From contig CALXHI010000001.1 in the NCBI GenBank assembly GCA_944388075.1, positions 18,297 to 82,296 of the forward strand: a stretch of 64,000 bases of DNA, in the 5' to 3' direction. Positions 1 through 8,014 of this stretch are shown one piece after another. This DNA is from an uncultured Clostridia bacterium. GTDB taxonomy: Bacteria; Bacillota; Clostridia; Oscillospirales; Ruminococcaceae. Positions within the stretch are counted from its first letter, which is position 1, and the number at the start of each line of letters is the position of its first letter. A program made the position numbers and the translations under genes. The notes below the pieces were generated by a model. That model made no database searches and had not been told where the DNA came from. It saw only the letters and a program-made list of their open reading frames with translations.

Positions 1-101
1 AGTTTGACGAAGCCGTTTGGCAGGATGCCCTCACACAGTGCGTCCCCGCAAAATTCATCGACATGAACCGCAAAGCCTTCGCTTTGGGTCGTGCAGTATA
101 A
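1..101 (+). CDS. C-terminal end of probable indolepyruvate oxidoreductase beta subunit (partial)
   Basis: Only the last 32 codons lie in the window, read from base 3 to the TAA at 99-101. The peptide ends in VPAKFIDMNRKAFALGRAV, which resembles the usual C-terminus of the IorB subunit of indolepyruvate:ferredoxin oxidoreductase, an enzyme that oxidatively decarboxylates aryl pyruvates to aryl-acetyl-CoA. The next gene, an arylacetate-CoA ligase followed by an ACT protein, is the usual IorAB neighbour in clostridia, and this context carries much of the call. The 30-base gap to the next ATG suggests co-transcription. With so few residues another oxidoreductase tail cannot be excluded. Confidence 0.55.
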   Translation, partial: FDEAVWQDALTQCVPAKFIDMNRKAFALGRAV

Positions 102-131
102 ATCACATACCGAAAGGAAGCGATATCATCT

Positions 132-1436
132 ATGGAACGCTACTGGAATCCCGAAATCGAGTGTATGCCCCATGAGGACATGATCATGCTGCAAAATGAA
201 CGCCTCGTCGCACAGGTCAAGCATGTATACGAAAATGTTCCCTACTACCGTGACTTGATGGACAAAAAGGGCGTAACCCCTACCGATATTCAGTCCATTG
301 ACGATTTGCACAAGCTGCCGTTCTTGACCAAGAATGACCTGCGTGAAGCCTATCCCTATGGTTTGCTCGCAAAGCCCCTTGCCGACTGCGTTCGCATTCA
401 GTCTACGAGCGGTACGACCGGCAAGCGTGTTGTCGCCTTCTACACCCGGCACGACATCGACCTGTGGGAGGATTGCTGTGCTCGTGCCATCACCGCTGCC
501 GGCGGTACGAATGAAGACGTTTGCCAGGTCGCATATGGCTATGGTCTGTTCACCGGCGGGCCGGGTCTCAACGGCGGTTCCCACAAGGTCGGCTGCCTGA
601 CGCTGCCGATGTCCTCCGGTAACACCGAGCGTCAAATCCAGTTTATGCGTGACCTCAATGCCACCATCCTCTGCTGCACACCCTCCTATGCCGCCTACAT
701 CGGTGAAACCCTCCATGACATGGGTCTGACCCCTGATGATATCAGCCTGAAAGCCGGTATTTTCGGTGCAGAGCCGTGGACAGAGGAAATGCGCCGGGAA
801 ATTGAAAAGTCTCTCGGCATCAAGGCTTACGATATCTATGGCTTGACCGAAACCTCCGGTCCCGGTGTTGCGTTTGAATGCTCCGCACAGACCGGTATGC
901 ACATCAACGAAGATCACTTCATCGCCGAAATCATCGACCCCAATACCGGCGAGGTGCTGCCCGAGGGCGCGAAGGGTGAACTGGTCTTCACGAGCATTAC
1001 CAAGGAGGCATTCCCGCTCCTGCGCTACCGTACCCGTGATATCTGCGTGCTGACCCGTGAGAAGTGCAGCTGCGGCCGTACTTTGGTCAAGATGTGCAAG
1101 CCGATGGGACGCAGCGACGATATGCTGATCATTCGTGGTGTCAACGTATTCCCGTCCCAGATCGAAACCGTGCTCATCGAGCAGGGCTATGCCCCGAATT
1201 ATCTCATCGAGGTCGACCGTGTCAACAATTCCGATACGCTCGATATCTCCGTTGAGCTGTCCGCAGAGCAGTTCTCCGATACCGTCAAGGACATTCAGCG
1301 TGCCGAAAAGGAGCTCGCCGGTGCCATGAAAACCATGCTCGGCATTAACCCGAAAATCCATCTCGTTTCCCCGAAAACCATCGCCCGCAGTGAAGGCAAG
1401 GCTGTGCGTGTCATCGACAAGCGCAAGCTCCACTGA
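132..1436 (+). CDS. Phenylacetate-CoA ligase family (arylacetate-CoA ligase)
   Basis: This 434-residue protein is an AMP-forming acyl-CoA ligase of the PaaK family, which activates aryl acids such as phenylacetate or indoleacetate with ATP and CoA, or runs in reverse to conserve energy from aryl-CoA. The phosphate-binding loop STSGTTGKR is at residues 91-99, the adenine motif YGLTETSGPG is near 236-246, YRTRD is near 300, and the C-terminal lid begins at GRSDDMLIIRGVNVFP near 327-342. Length is typical of the family. The ATG at 132 has AAGGAAG at 114-120. It lies between a probable iorB end and an ACT-domain gene, so it probably handles products of aromatic amino acid fermentation. The exact substrate cannot be read from sequence. 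Confidence 0.9.
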   Translation: MERYWNPEIECMPHEDMIMLQNERLVAQVKHVYENVPYYRDLMDKKGVTPTDIQSIDDLHKLPFLTKNDLREAYPYGLLAKPLADCVRIQSTSGTTGKRVVAFYTRHDIDLWEDCCARAITAAGGTNEDVCQVAYGYGLFTGGPGLNGGSHKVGCLTLPMSSGNTERQIQFMRDLNATILCCTPSYAAYIGETLHDMGLTPDDISLKAGIFGAEPWTEEMRREIEKSLGIKAYDIYGLTETSGPGVAFECSAQTGMHINEDHFIAEIIDPNTGEVLPEGAKGELVFTSITKEAFPLLRYRTRDICVLTREKCSCGRTLVKMCKPMGRSDDMLIIRGVNVFPSQIETVLIEQGYAPNYLIEVDRVNNSDTLDISVELSAEQFSDTVKDIQRAEKELAGAMKTMLGINPKIHLVSPKTIARSEGKAVRVIDKRKLH

Positions 1437-1472
1437 TACACATTCCCACATTCTATTTTAGGAGGTTTGGAT

Positions 1473-1907
1473 ATGAATACCATCCAACAGATTTCTGTGT
1501 TCCTCGAAAACAAGCAGGGCAGTCTGAGTGCGGTTGCCAACATTCTCAAGGAGAACAACATTGATATCATCTCCCTCAATCTCGCCGATACCAGCGATTT
1601 CGGTATCCTGCGTTTGATTGTCGATGACCATGAGAAAGCCTGTCAGGTGCTGCGGGATGCCGATTGGCTGATTCGTGTCAACGATCTGATTGGCGTACGG
1701 GTCAATGATGAGCCGGGCGGGATGGCAACAATCCTCCAAATTCTCGATGATAAACAAATTAACGTGGAATATCTTTATGACTTTATATGCCAAAAGAATA
1801 ACCACACCTATATCATCTTCCGCATGGAACAGACCGATGCCGGTTTGCAGGCACTGCTTTCTGCCAATGTCGAGCTGCTTTCCGCCGACGATCTCTGCAA
1901 GCCTTGA
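1473..1907 (+). CDS. ACT domain protein (tandem ACT, amino acid binding)
   Basis: The 144-residue protein contains two ACT-like halves: residues 1-65, starting NTIQQISVFLENKQGSLSAV, and about 70-140, containing LIGVRVNDEPGGMATILQIL. ACT domains bind small ligands, usually amino acids. Proteins of this type commonly follow PaaK-like ligases in clostridia and are presumed sensors of aromatic amino acids; that role is inference. An in-frame TTG at 1467 is possible, but the ATG at 1473 has a perfect AGGAGG at 1460-1465 with correct spacing, so it is preferred. It lies 36 bases after the ligase and is probably the last gene of that operon. No convincing hairpin terminator follows. Confidence 0.85.
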   Translation: MNTIQQISVFLENKQGSLSAVANILKENNIDIISLNLADTSDFGILRLIVDDHEKACQVLRDADWLIRVNDLIGVRVNDEPGGMATILQILDDKQINVEYLYDFICQKNNHTYIIFRMEQTDAGLQALLSANVELLSADDLCKP

Positions 1908-1985
1908 TTCCTTATAGCCTTTGTGAAAAATGCTGTAATTTTCTCTCTTTTTTTACATGAAATTGCCGAATTATATTGCGCTCTC

Positions 1986-2013
1986 TTGACATTTCACCAA
2001 ATATATGTATAAT
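1986..2013 (+). promoter_or_regulatory. Sigma-A promoter for the zinc-ribbon gene
   Basis: TTGACA at 1986-1991 and TATAAT at 2008-2013 are separated by 16 bases. It is the only strong promoter between the ACT gene and the gene at 2121, leaving a leader of about 100 bases with no obvious structure. Confidence 0.8.
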
Positions 2014-2120
2014 AGAAACAGGTAAATTGTACTGGTATATCCGGATATGCCCACAAATCGCTCACAGATCTGCCACATATCTGACTATGCCTGAATAACT
2101 TTGAATAGGAGTGTGTTTTT

Positions 2121-2561
2121 ATGGGAATCTTGGATCGTGTCAGCGATGCCGGAAAGGGCGTTTCCGAAAAGGTTGCGAACATTTCCGAAATCAACAACCT
2201 AAAACGCAAAATTCTGTACGAGGAGGAGCGCATTGTTGAAATTTTTGCTGACCTCGGCAAACGATACTACAAGAATCCGGATGAAGATCCTGCCGTGTTT
2301 CGTTCCCTCTGCGAGGATATCGATGCCCGCCGCCGCCGAATCAAGAAGATGAAATTCGAGTTGAATACGCTGCGTGGCTGCAAGATGTGTCCGAAGTGCG
2401 ATGCGGAAAACAGCGAGAAGAATATGTTCTGCGGCGTTTGCGGTGCCCGTCTGCCTGATCCGGAGGATGAGGACTTCACCTCCCTCAGCGAGAACGACTA
2501 CTACACCGAGAGCAGCAACCAATTCTTCAATGCCGACAGCACCGGCAATATCGGTATGTAA
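2121..2561 (+). CDS. Zinc-ribbon domain protein of unknown function
   Basis: The 146-residue protein starts with a charged, helical region (residues 1-85, probably coiled coil, rich in K/R/E) and then has a zinc ribbon with CPKCDAE near 90 and CGVCGARL near 105. A 35-residue acidic, Ser/Tyr-rich tail follows. No enzyme motif, signal peptide or membrane segment is present. Such coiled coil-zinc ribbon proteins occur widely in clostridia without assigned function. The gene has its own sigma-A promoter and a strong terminator, so it is monocistronic. It precedes the spoIIIA operon but is not part of it. Ribosome site AGGAG lies at 2107-2111. Confidence 0.8.
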   Translation: MGILDRVSDAGKGVSEKVANISEINNLKRKILYEEERIVEIFADLGKRYYKNPDEDPAVFRSLCEDIDARRRRIKKMKFELNTLRGCKMCPKCDAENSEKNMFCGVCGARLPDPEDEDFTSLSENDYYTESSNQFFNADSTGNIGM

Positions 2562-2575
2562 CCCATAATACAAAC

Positions 2576-2611
2576 AGAGCCGTTCGAGTGCGATCTCGGA
2601 CGGCTTTTTTG
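2576..2611 (+). terminator. Rho-independent terminator after zinc-ribbon gene
   Basis: An inverted repeat pairs AGCCGTTCGAG with CTCGGACGGCT around the loop TGCGAT and is followed by six Ts at 2605-2610. It separates the zinc-ribbon gene from the spoIIIA operon. Confidence 0.85.
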
Positions 2612-2613
2612 TC

Positions 2614-2643
2614 GTCATATCTTGTCCTGCCGCCGCATAGGAT
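2614..2643 (+). promoter_or_regulatory. Probable sigma-E (mother-cell) promoter of spoIIIA operon
   Basis: GTCATATC at 2614-2621, a 14-base spacer, and CATAGGAT at 2636-2643 match the known sigma-E consensus (GTCATATT, 13-14 bases, CATACAAT) at 13 of 16 positions. It lies immediately after the preceding terminator and about 30 bases before spoIIIAA, exactly where a mother-cell promoter is expected. No sigma-A promoter is seen here. Assignment to sigma-E is inference from the match and from known regulation in Bacillus. Confidence 0.6.
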
Positions 2644-2674
2644 GAAGCAAACACAACCGAAAGGCGGTCACATC

Positions 2675-3607
2675 ATGCAGGAACCCCAAAGCAATTTTTC
2701 GCAGGTACTCCCCTATTTCCCCCCAACGCTGCGTGGCGCACTCGAGCAGATCCCCTTACTGCGCCAACCCAAAATCCAGGAGATTCGTCTTCGCATCGAG
2801 CGCACCATGCACGTGGTTGCAGCAGGCAAAGAATATGCGCTCACAGGCGCCGGCACGCTCTCCGAAACCCCAACCGATGGGCTTTATGTCCATCGGGCAC
2901 AGCTCGATGCCATCTGCAAAGCCATCTGCGAACACTCCATCCACAGCTACCAGAATGACCTCAAACAGGGCTTTGTCACCATCGCCGGCGGCAATCGGGT
3001 CGGGATTTGCGCTTCGGCTGTCCTCGACAACAACCGGCTCGATACCATTCGCTTTATCAGCGGCATGAATGTCCGTATCGCCTCCGAACGCAAAGGCTGT
3101 GCCGTCGCCCTCAAGCAAAGCCTTCTCGCCGGACAATTCGGCGGCTGCCTGCTGATTGGACCGCCGGCATCGGGAAAAACCACGATGCTGCGAGATTTAT
3201 CACGCCTGCTCGGTGCAGAATACCGCATTTCTGTCATTGACGAGCGTGGCGAACTGGCAGCCATGCGCCATGGCGTTCCCCAATTCAATTTGGGCGAACA
3301 AAGCGATGTCTTTGACGGCTACCCGAAGGCCATCGGCATTGGCATTGCAGTTCGAGTGATGTCGCCGCAGATTTTGGTCTGTGACGAGATTGGCGATGCC
3401 GAAGAAGTCACGGCACTGCTCGGTGCGCTCAATACTGGTGTGCGGCTCTTTGCCTCAGCCCATGCCGGCTCGATGAGCGAAGTATTTGCCCGTCCGCAAA
3501 TCAAACGGCTCATCGACGCCAACGCTTTTACGCATATTGTGCTGCTTGGCACCGGCAGCCAATGCGGACAGGTTTTACAGCTGCGGCGAGTCGGAGGCTG
3601 TGCATGA
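2675..3607 (+). CDS. spoIIIAA: Stage III sporulation protein AA (ATPase)
   Basis: First gene of the spoIIIA operon; the 310-residue protein is the ATPase of the SpoIIIA-SpoIIQ channel that links mother cell and forespore. It resembles type II/IV secretion ATPases. The P-loop GPPASGKTT is at residues 162-170 and the Walker B segment QILVCDEIGD near 231-240. Longer in-frame starts exist at 2642 and 2588, but 2588 falls inside the upstream terminator and 2642 lacks a ribosome site. ATG 2675 has AAAGGCGG at 2660-2667 and gives the family length of about 307. It overlaps spoIIIAB by ATGA, indicating translational coupling. Confidence 0.93.
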   Translation: MQEPQSNFSQVLPYFPPTLRGALEQIPLLRQPKIQEIRLRIERTMHVVAAGKEYALTGAGTLSETPTDGLYVHRAQLDAICKAICEHSIHSYQNDLKQGFVTIAGGNRVGICASAVLDNNRLDTIRFISGMNVRIASERKGCAVALKQSLLAGQFGGCLLIGPPASGKTTMLRDLSRLLGAEYRISVIDERGELAAMRHGVPQFNLGEQSDVFDGYPKAIGIGIAVRVMSPQILVCDEIGDAEEVTALLGALNTGVRLFASAHAGSMSEVFARPQIKRLIDANAFTHIVLLGTGSQCGQVLQLRRVGGCA

Positions 3608-4095
3608 AGGGTCTGGGCTGTTTGCTGCTGCTCGTATGCTGCACGATGAGCGGTTTGTATGCCGCAGCGCAATTGCGTCGACGGGTGCGCCATCTGGAGC
3701 GTCTCAAGCTTTTGCTCGACCAGATGGGGACAACCCTGCGCTTTACCCGCCCGACCATCGCCGATTTGCTGGCGATGCTTGCGGAACAGCCCTGTTTTGC
3801 GGAGCTGCGCTTTCTGCAAGATGCCGTGGCTCGGGATATTCCCTTTCCCGATGGGTGGGAAACCGCCATTGCCGAGGATATGTCCCTCTCCGAGGAGGAA
3901 CGGGATTTGCTCTCAACAGTCGGACAAACCCTCGGCAGTACCGATTTGGACGGGCAGCTCTCTGCCCTGTCGCTTTGCAGTGCAAGACTTGACAGCTTGC
4001 GCAACGATGCGCAGGCAGCTGCACAATCTCGCTGTCGCCTATATCCGGGCATGGGCGTCCTCGGCGGCATATTTCTTGTGATTCTATTGCTGTGA
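3604..4095 (+). CDS. spoIIIAB: Stage III sporulation protein AB
   Basis: The 163-residue protein begins with a hydrophobic N-terminal segment (residues 3-20), continues as helical, and ends in a second hydrophobic segment (LGGIFLVILLL), as in SpoIIIAB, a membrane protein with similarity to type II secretion GspF. It works in the channel complex in the outer forespore membrane. The ATG at 3604 overlaps the spoIIIAA stop. The gene order spoIIIAA-AB-AC-AD-AE-AF-AG-AH supports the assignment more strongly than the poorly conserved sequence does. Confidence 0.88.
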   Translation: MKGLGCLLLLVCCTMSGLYAAAQLRRRVRHLERLKLLLDQMGTTLRFTRPTIADLLAMLAEQPCFAELRFLQDAVARDIPFPDGWETAIAEDMSLSEEERDLLSTVGQTLGSTDLDGQLSALSLCSARLDSLRNDAQAAAQSRCRLYPGMGVLGGIFLVILLL

Positions 4096-4111
4096 GAACG
4101 GAGCGTGACGC

Positions 4112-4309
4112 ATGGACATAGACCTGATTTTCAAAGTCGCCGGCATTGGCATTATTGTTGCGGTACTCAATCTCGTCCTCAAGCGTGCCGAACGGGAGGA
4201 GCAAGCCATGCTGACCACGCTTGCCGGCTTGATTGTCGTGCTGATGCTGATCATCAACGAAATCCAAGACCTCTTCGATACCGTCAAGACGGTATTCGGT
4301 CTATGGTAA
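4112..4309 (+). CDS. spoIIIAC: Stage III sporulation protein AC
   Basis: This is a very small (65 residues) two-helix membrane protein with segments at about 5-24 and 33-53, joined by the charged loop KRAEREEQA. Size and pattern are those of SpoIIIAC, a conserved membrane subunit of the SpoIIIA channel. The ATG at 4112 follows spoIIIAB by 16 bases with a GGAG ribosome site at 4100-4103. The stop overlaps the start of spoIIIAD. Confidence 0.9.
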   Translation: MDIDLIFKVAGIGIIVAVLNLVLKRAEREEQAMLTTLAGLIVVLMLIINEIQDLFDTVKTVFGLW

Positions 4310-4707
4310 CCGCCATGCAGGTCGCAGGACTGGCATTGACCGCCGTTCTGCTCGCAAAGCTTCTGCAACGCTATGCCGCCGAACAGGCCCTCCTGTTGAC
4401 GCTCTTGCTCGGTACGCTCTTAACCTGCGTTGCGATTCGGTCGTTTGCCCCGATACTCAACCAAATCGATGCCCTGCTGCAATCGGGCGGTTTGAATCCC
4501 TCCCATACCGCAATCCTGTCAAAGGCCATGGGCATTTGCGTGGTTACGCAATTAGCTGCCGATATCTGCAAGGATGCCGGCGAAACTGCGCTCGGCTCTG
4601 CCGTCACACTATTTGGGGCAATTGCCTTGCTGCTGCTCTGCATTCCGCTGACGGAGGAGCTGCTCGCACTGATTCGGGAGGTGCTTGCATGCGTGCCCTC
4701 ACTCTGA
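4303..4707 (+). CDS. spoIIIAD: Stage III sporulation protein AD
   Basis: A 134-residue polytopic membrane protein with at least three hydrophobic segments, matching SpoIIIAD (about 133 residues), a close relative of SpoIIIAC in the forespore channel. The start is uncertain between ATG 4303, overlapping the spoIIIAC stop, and ATG 4315. Neither has a clear ribosome site, so coupling to spoIIIAC translation is likely. A much longer in-frame extension upstream is the shadow of spoIIIAC and was discarded. The 3' end overlaps spoIIIAE by 19 bases. Confidence 0.88.
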   Translation: MVTAMQVAGLALTAVLLAKLLQRYAAEQALLLTLLLGTLLTCVAIRSFAPILNQIDALLQSGGLNPSHTAILSKAMGICVVTQLAADICKDAGETALGSAVTLFGAIALLLLCIPLTEELLALIREVLACVPSL

Positions 4708-5816
4708 TATGCCTGCTGTGGGGACTGTGCTTTGCCTGTCCGGCAATGACGGTTTCCGCTGAAGATGGCATGGAGGGACTCTATGCCGCCGCCGACCCCT
4801 ATGCGCTCGACCTGCCCGAGGAAGCCGCCGACTTTCTCGATGCCCAAAACATTGACAGTGCCGACCCGCAATCGTTACTGACGCTGTCGCCCGGCGCATT
4901 CTTCAGCGAACTTTGGGAAACTTGCAAACAGGAAGCGTCCGCACCGGTTCGACTGCTCGGCAGTCTGCTGGCACTGACGCTGCTCTCTGCCGGACTCACC
5001 GGCATGGGCGATACCTTTGTACGCAGCGGTTCGGTTAAGCCTGTGTTTCAGCTGCTCTGCGTGATGCTCTGTGTGGGGACAGCCGCCGAGCCGATCACCG
5101 AGTGTCTGGTGCGCATTGCCGAAACCCTGCAAGAAAGTACGCTGTTCATCAGCAGCTTTTTGCCCGTATTTGCTGCGTTTATCGCTGCAGGCGGTGCAGT
5201 CAGCAGCGGGGCTGCTTATCAGGTATTCGTGCTGTTTCTCACGCAGAGCATTTCACAGCTGACCTCCTATCTGCTGTTCCCCTTGCTCGAATCTGCCATC
5301 GCCCTCGGCATTCTCGATGCGGTCAACCCGAATTGGAAGCTCGCCGGCTGGATGCAAAGTCTGCTGAAAGTACATGCCTGGATTCTCGTCTTCCTCATGA
5401 CGATGTTCTCGGCGATGCTCTCCATCCGCAGCTTTGTCGCAACAGCCGCCGATTCCCTGACGAGCAAGGCGGTCAAGCTTGTGTCATCGAGTCTGATTCC
5501 GATCGTCGGCAGTGCCGTTTCCGATGCTTATGCCAGCGTACAGGGCAGCATTCTGCTTTTGCGAAACGGTCTGGGTGCTGTCGGCATTTTGGCATTGCTC
5601 TGTCTTTGCCTGCCACCGCTCATCTCCGCACTGCTCTATCGTGCCGTCTTTTCGATTGCGGCACTCTTTGCCGATATGACGGGTGCACAGCCGCTGGCCC
5701 GGCTCTTTAGCGCCATGCAAAAGGTTTTGGCAGCAGCATTTGCCTTGCTCGTCTGCTGTACGCTGATGCTGATTTTTTCAACCGCCATCATGCTGTTGCT
5801 GCTCGATGGCAGCTAG
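4689..5816 (+). CDS. spoIIIAE: Stage III sporulation protein AE
   Basis: The 375-residue protein has a cleavable-type signal peptide (residues 1-24, ending around AMTVSAED), a soluble extracytoplasmic stretch, and then six or seven hydrophobic helices from about residue 85 to the end. This is the layout of SpoIIIAE, a large membrane subunit of the SpoIIIA channel. The ATG at 4689 has GGGAGG at 4676-4681 inside spoIIIAD; a longer in-frame extension back to 4536 is spoIIIAD read in another frame. Length is normal. Confidence 0.93.
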   Translation: MRALTLICLLWGLCFACPAMTVSAEDGMEGLYAAADPYALDLPEEAADFLDAQNIDSADPQSLLTLSPGAFFSELWETCKQEASAPVRLLGSLLALTLLSAGLTGMGDTFVRSGSVKPVFQLLCVMLCVGTAAEPITECLVRIAETLQESTLFISSFLPVFAAFIAAGGAVSSGAAYQVFVLFLTQSISQLTSYLLFPLLESAIALGILDAVNPNWKLAGWMQSLLKVHAWILVFLMTMFSAMLSIRSFVATAADSLTSKAVKLVSSSLIPIVGSAVSDAYASVQGSILLLRNGLGAVGILALLCLCLPPLISALLYRAVFSIAALFADMTGAQPLARLFSAMQKVLAAAFALLVCCTLMLIFSTAIMLLLLDGS

Positions 5817-5828
5817 AAAGGAGCTTGC

Positions 5829-6287
5829 ATGGACACATTGCGTACCACCATCTTGACCGCCTGTACCCTCGGTCTGGGGCTGACCCTCGCCGAACAGCTG
5901 ATACCGCTCGAACGCTTTTCTGCACAAATCCGGCTGTTGCTGTCGCTGCTGCTGCTCATCGGGATGCTCTCGTCCCTCACTCGGATTTCGCCGGATACAT
6001 GGGAGCGCCGATTCGATGCCACTGCCGCATCCACCGAGGAAATCCAAGCCCTTGCCGAACAGGCGCATGCCGATGCCATCGCCGAAAGCATTGCCAATGC
6101 CCTCAACCGCAAGCTCGAGGAGGCCAAGGTGAACTGTCGGGTTTCCGCCGTCACCGTGCATATTGGCGAGGACGGCAGCATAGATATCAGTGAGGTAACC
6201 ATAACCGGAAATACCCTCACCGGCAGTATCTATTTACGAGAATGGCTCGGCGATGCCGTTTCGCTGACAAAGGAGGTGACACCATGA
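5829..6287 (+). CDS. spoIIIAF: Stage III sporulation protein AF
   Basis: The 152-residue protein has two N-terminal membrane helices (about 5-24 and 34-52) and a soluble C-terminal domain containing VNCRVSAVTVHIGEDGSIDI, a ring-building-motif-like region known in SpoIIIAF. Ribosome site AAAGGAG at 5817-5823 precedes ATG 5829. The stop overlaps the spoIIIAG start (ATGA). It is part of the mother-cell side of the feeding-tube complex. Confidence 0.9.
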   Translation: MDTLRTTILTACTLGLGLTLAEQLIPLERFSAQIRLLLSLLLLIGMLSSLTRISPDTWERRFDATAASTEEIQALAEQAHADAIAESIANALNRKLEEAKVNCRVSAVTVHIGEDGSIDISEVTITGNTLTGSIYLREWLGDAVSLTKEVTP

Positions 6288-6841
6288 CATTCCTGCAGCG
6301 TTTACGGCAGGCATTTGCCAAATGCGATCGCTTGCAGTACATCGTTTGGATCGGCATTGCCGGTATGCTGCTGATTCTGGGTTCATCCGTCTTTTCACAG
6401 GACGATGCAACCGAACCGCAGCCCTCTGCCGTATCGCAAAGCCCTGCCCCATCCGAAGATGACTACCGGCTCACACTCGAACAGCGGCTGACCGATTTGC
6501 TCTCCCATATGGACGGTGTGGGCGATGTACAGGTAATGGTGACGATTTCCGGCAGTGCAGAACAAATCTATGCCCAGGAGGTGAAGCAATCCCAAAGCGA
6601 GCATACCAGCCAATCCGAACACGAGGTCGTTCTCACCCGTGTCGATGGCGACGAATCCCCCCTCATCGCCAAAACACAGTATCCGCAGGTGCAGGGCATT
6701 GCCATTCTCTGTACCGGCGGCGACAGTCCCATCGTTCAGGAACGCATTCTCCATGCCGTTTCCGCCTTGCTCGATCTCCCTGCCAATGCCGTCTACGTCG
6801 GAAAAGGGAATCCTGCCGACCCATCGAAAGGAGTTCATTAA
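6284..6841 (+). CDS. spoIIIAG: Stage III sporulation protein AG
   Basis: The 185-residue protein has one N-terminal membrane helix (about 17-37), a Ser/Pro/Glu-rich linker, and a C-terminal domain with MDGVGDVQVMVTISG, typical of SpoIIIAG, which forms a 30-fold ring in the intermembrane space. The ATG at 6284 is preceded by AAGGAGGTGA at 6269-6278. The in-frame extension to 6242 is the end of spoIIIAF in another frame. Confidence 0.92.
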   Translation: MTFLQRLRQAFAKCDRLQYIVWIGIAGMLLILGSSVFSQDDATEPQPSAVSQSPAPSEDDYRLTLEQRLTDLLSHMDGVGDVQVMVTISGSAEQIYAQEVKQSQSEHTSQSEHEVVLTRVDGDESPLIAKTQYPQVQGIAILCTGGDSPIVQERILHAVSALLDLPANAVYVGKGNPADPSKGVH

Positions 6842-6842
6842 C

Positions 6843-7439
6843 ATGAAAAAGCCAACCTTGATCATCGGAAAGCGACAGATCATCCTCAGCGCGCTGACCC
6901 TCGTGCTCGGCGTTGCCGTCTACCTCAACTATGTGCTGTCGGGCGGCAATGCGCTCTATCCCACTGCCGAAAAGAATGATACCCAAATCGAAGATGTCAA
7001 CCATTCGGGTGACCTCGGTGATTACGGTACTGCCGAGCCGGTCAACGGTACGGTTTCCAATGCGGATTTCTTTGCGCAGGCACGGCTCGATAAGCAGACA
7101 AGCCGAGATATCGCCGTTCAGACCCTCCAAAGCATCATCGGCGGCGGTGACCTCAGCGAGGAGGAGATGGTGACCAATGCCATTGACGCTGTCAACCTCT
7201 CGAAGCTCATCGAAAGCGAAACCGTCATCGAAAACCTTATCCGTTCCCAAGGCTTCTCCGATTGCGTGGTCTATCTCGATGGCGAAACCGCAAAGGTCGT
7301 CGTTGAATGCGATGCCCTCGAAGCAGCTCAGGCTGCCGCCATCAAGGATATCATCCTCTCCGAGGCATCCGTTCCTACAGAGGGCATTCGCATTTTCGAG
7401 GTTGCTGCCAATTCCACACCCGAATTGGCATCCCCGTGA
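6843..7439 (+). CDS. spoIIIAH: Stage III sporulation protein AH
   Basis: The 198-residue protein begins with basic residues and a single membrane helix (about 12-34), followed by an acidic linker and a C-terminal ring-forming domain with QGFSDCVVYLDGETAKVVV near 138-156. SpoIIIAH is the mother-cell partner that docks to forespore SpoIIQ. Start ATG 6843 has AAAGGAG at 6827-6833; an apparent 68-residue extension is spoIIIAG read out of frame. It is the last gene of the operon. No convincing hairpin follows; only a weak AAGCC/GGCTT pairing with a long loop before T7 at 7483-7489 was seen. Confidence 0.92.
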   Translation: MKKPTLIIGKRQIILSALTLVLGVAVYLNYVLSGGNALYPTAEKNDTQIEDVNHSGDLGDYGTAEPVNGTVSNADFFAQARLDKQTSRDIAVQTLQSIIGGGDLSEEEMVTNAIDAVNLSKLIESETVIENLIRSQGFSDCVVYLDGETAKVVVECDALEAAQAAAIKDIILSEASVPTEGIRIFEVAANSTPELASP

Positions 7440-7500
7440 AGCCATGCCGCATTGCCAAAAAATTATTTCCGAAAATGACGGGCTTTTTTTGAAAAAACGC

Positions 7501-7529
7501 TTGTAGGAATCGAAAAAAAATGGTATAAT
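7501..7529 (+). promoter_or_regulatory. Promoter of Asp23-recN operon (extended -10)
   Basis: TTGTAG at 7501-7506, 17 bases, then TATAAT at 7524-7529 preceded by TGG, an extended -10. The leader to the Asp23 ATG is about 110 bases. This is the only evident promoter for the nine overlapping or closely spaced genes that follow. Confidence 0.75.
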
Positions 7530-7648
7530 AGATGTGTATACGCTGTGGGGGCAGCTTTGTGTCCCCTACGGCAAGAACAATATCGTATCGGCAGTGCGCA
7601 GAGCCGTTCTGTCTGCGTACTGCCACAATGCAAACGGAGGAACACAGT

Positions 7649-7987
7649 ATGAGCAACCATTATCCGAAAAAGCCCGTCACGCATGGCGAAGTGAAAATCT
7701 CCGAACATGTGATCCGTTCGATCGCTTCCGCTGCCGCACTCGAAGTCGAAGGCGTACAGGCCATTGCACCTGAAAAATGCAGCCTCTTTTCCTGCTCGAA
7801 ACCCATCTCCGTCCGGATTGACGGCGATACCATCTCCATTTCCCTCGAACTGATCCTGCAAGCGGGCTACTCCCTGCCGAATGTCGCTATGCAGGTGCAG
7901 AAAACCGTCAAGGATCAGGTGCAGAGCATGGCAGGCGTCATTGTCTCCAAGGTGCATGTCATCGCCGCAGGCCTTTCGTTTGATTGA
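7649..7987 (+). CDS. Asp23/Gls24 family envelope stress response protein
   Basis: The 112-residue protein matches the Asp23/Gls24 (YqhY-like) family: GEVKISEHVIRSIASAAALE near 14-33, then a beta-rich centre ending IVSKVHVIAAGLSF. YqhY homologues sit before nusB in many Firmicutes and have been linked to acetyl-CoA carboxylase control and envelope stress. The ATG at 7649 has ACGGAGG at 7634-7640; a longer frame back to 7532 runs through the leader and is not credible. In many clostridia accB/accC and efp lie between spoIIIAH and this gene; they are absent here. Confidence 0.9.
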   Translation: MSNHYPKKPVTHGEVKISEHVIRSIASAAALEVEGVQAIAPEKCSLFSCSKPISVRIDGDTISISLELILQAGYSLPNVAMQVQKTVKDQVQSMAGVIVSKVHVIAAGLSFD

Positions 7988-8014
7988 ACGCCCCGGAAAG
8001 GAATGGAAAAATAC

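Noticed and set aside
126..1451. Minus-strand open frame of 441 codons
   Set aside because: It is antisense to the arylacetate-CoA ligase gene and has no recognisable protein features.
7438..7489. Possible terminator after spoIIIAH
   Set aside because: Only a five-base-pair stem with a loop over 30 bases can be formed; too weak to annotate.
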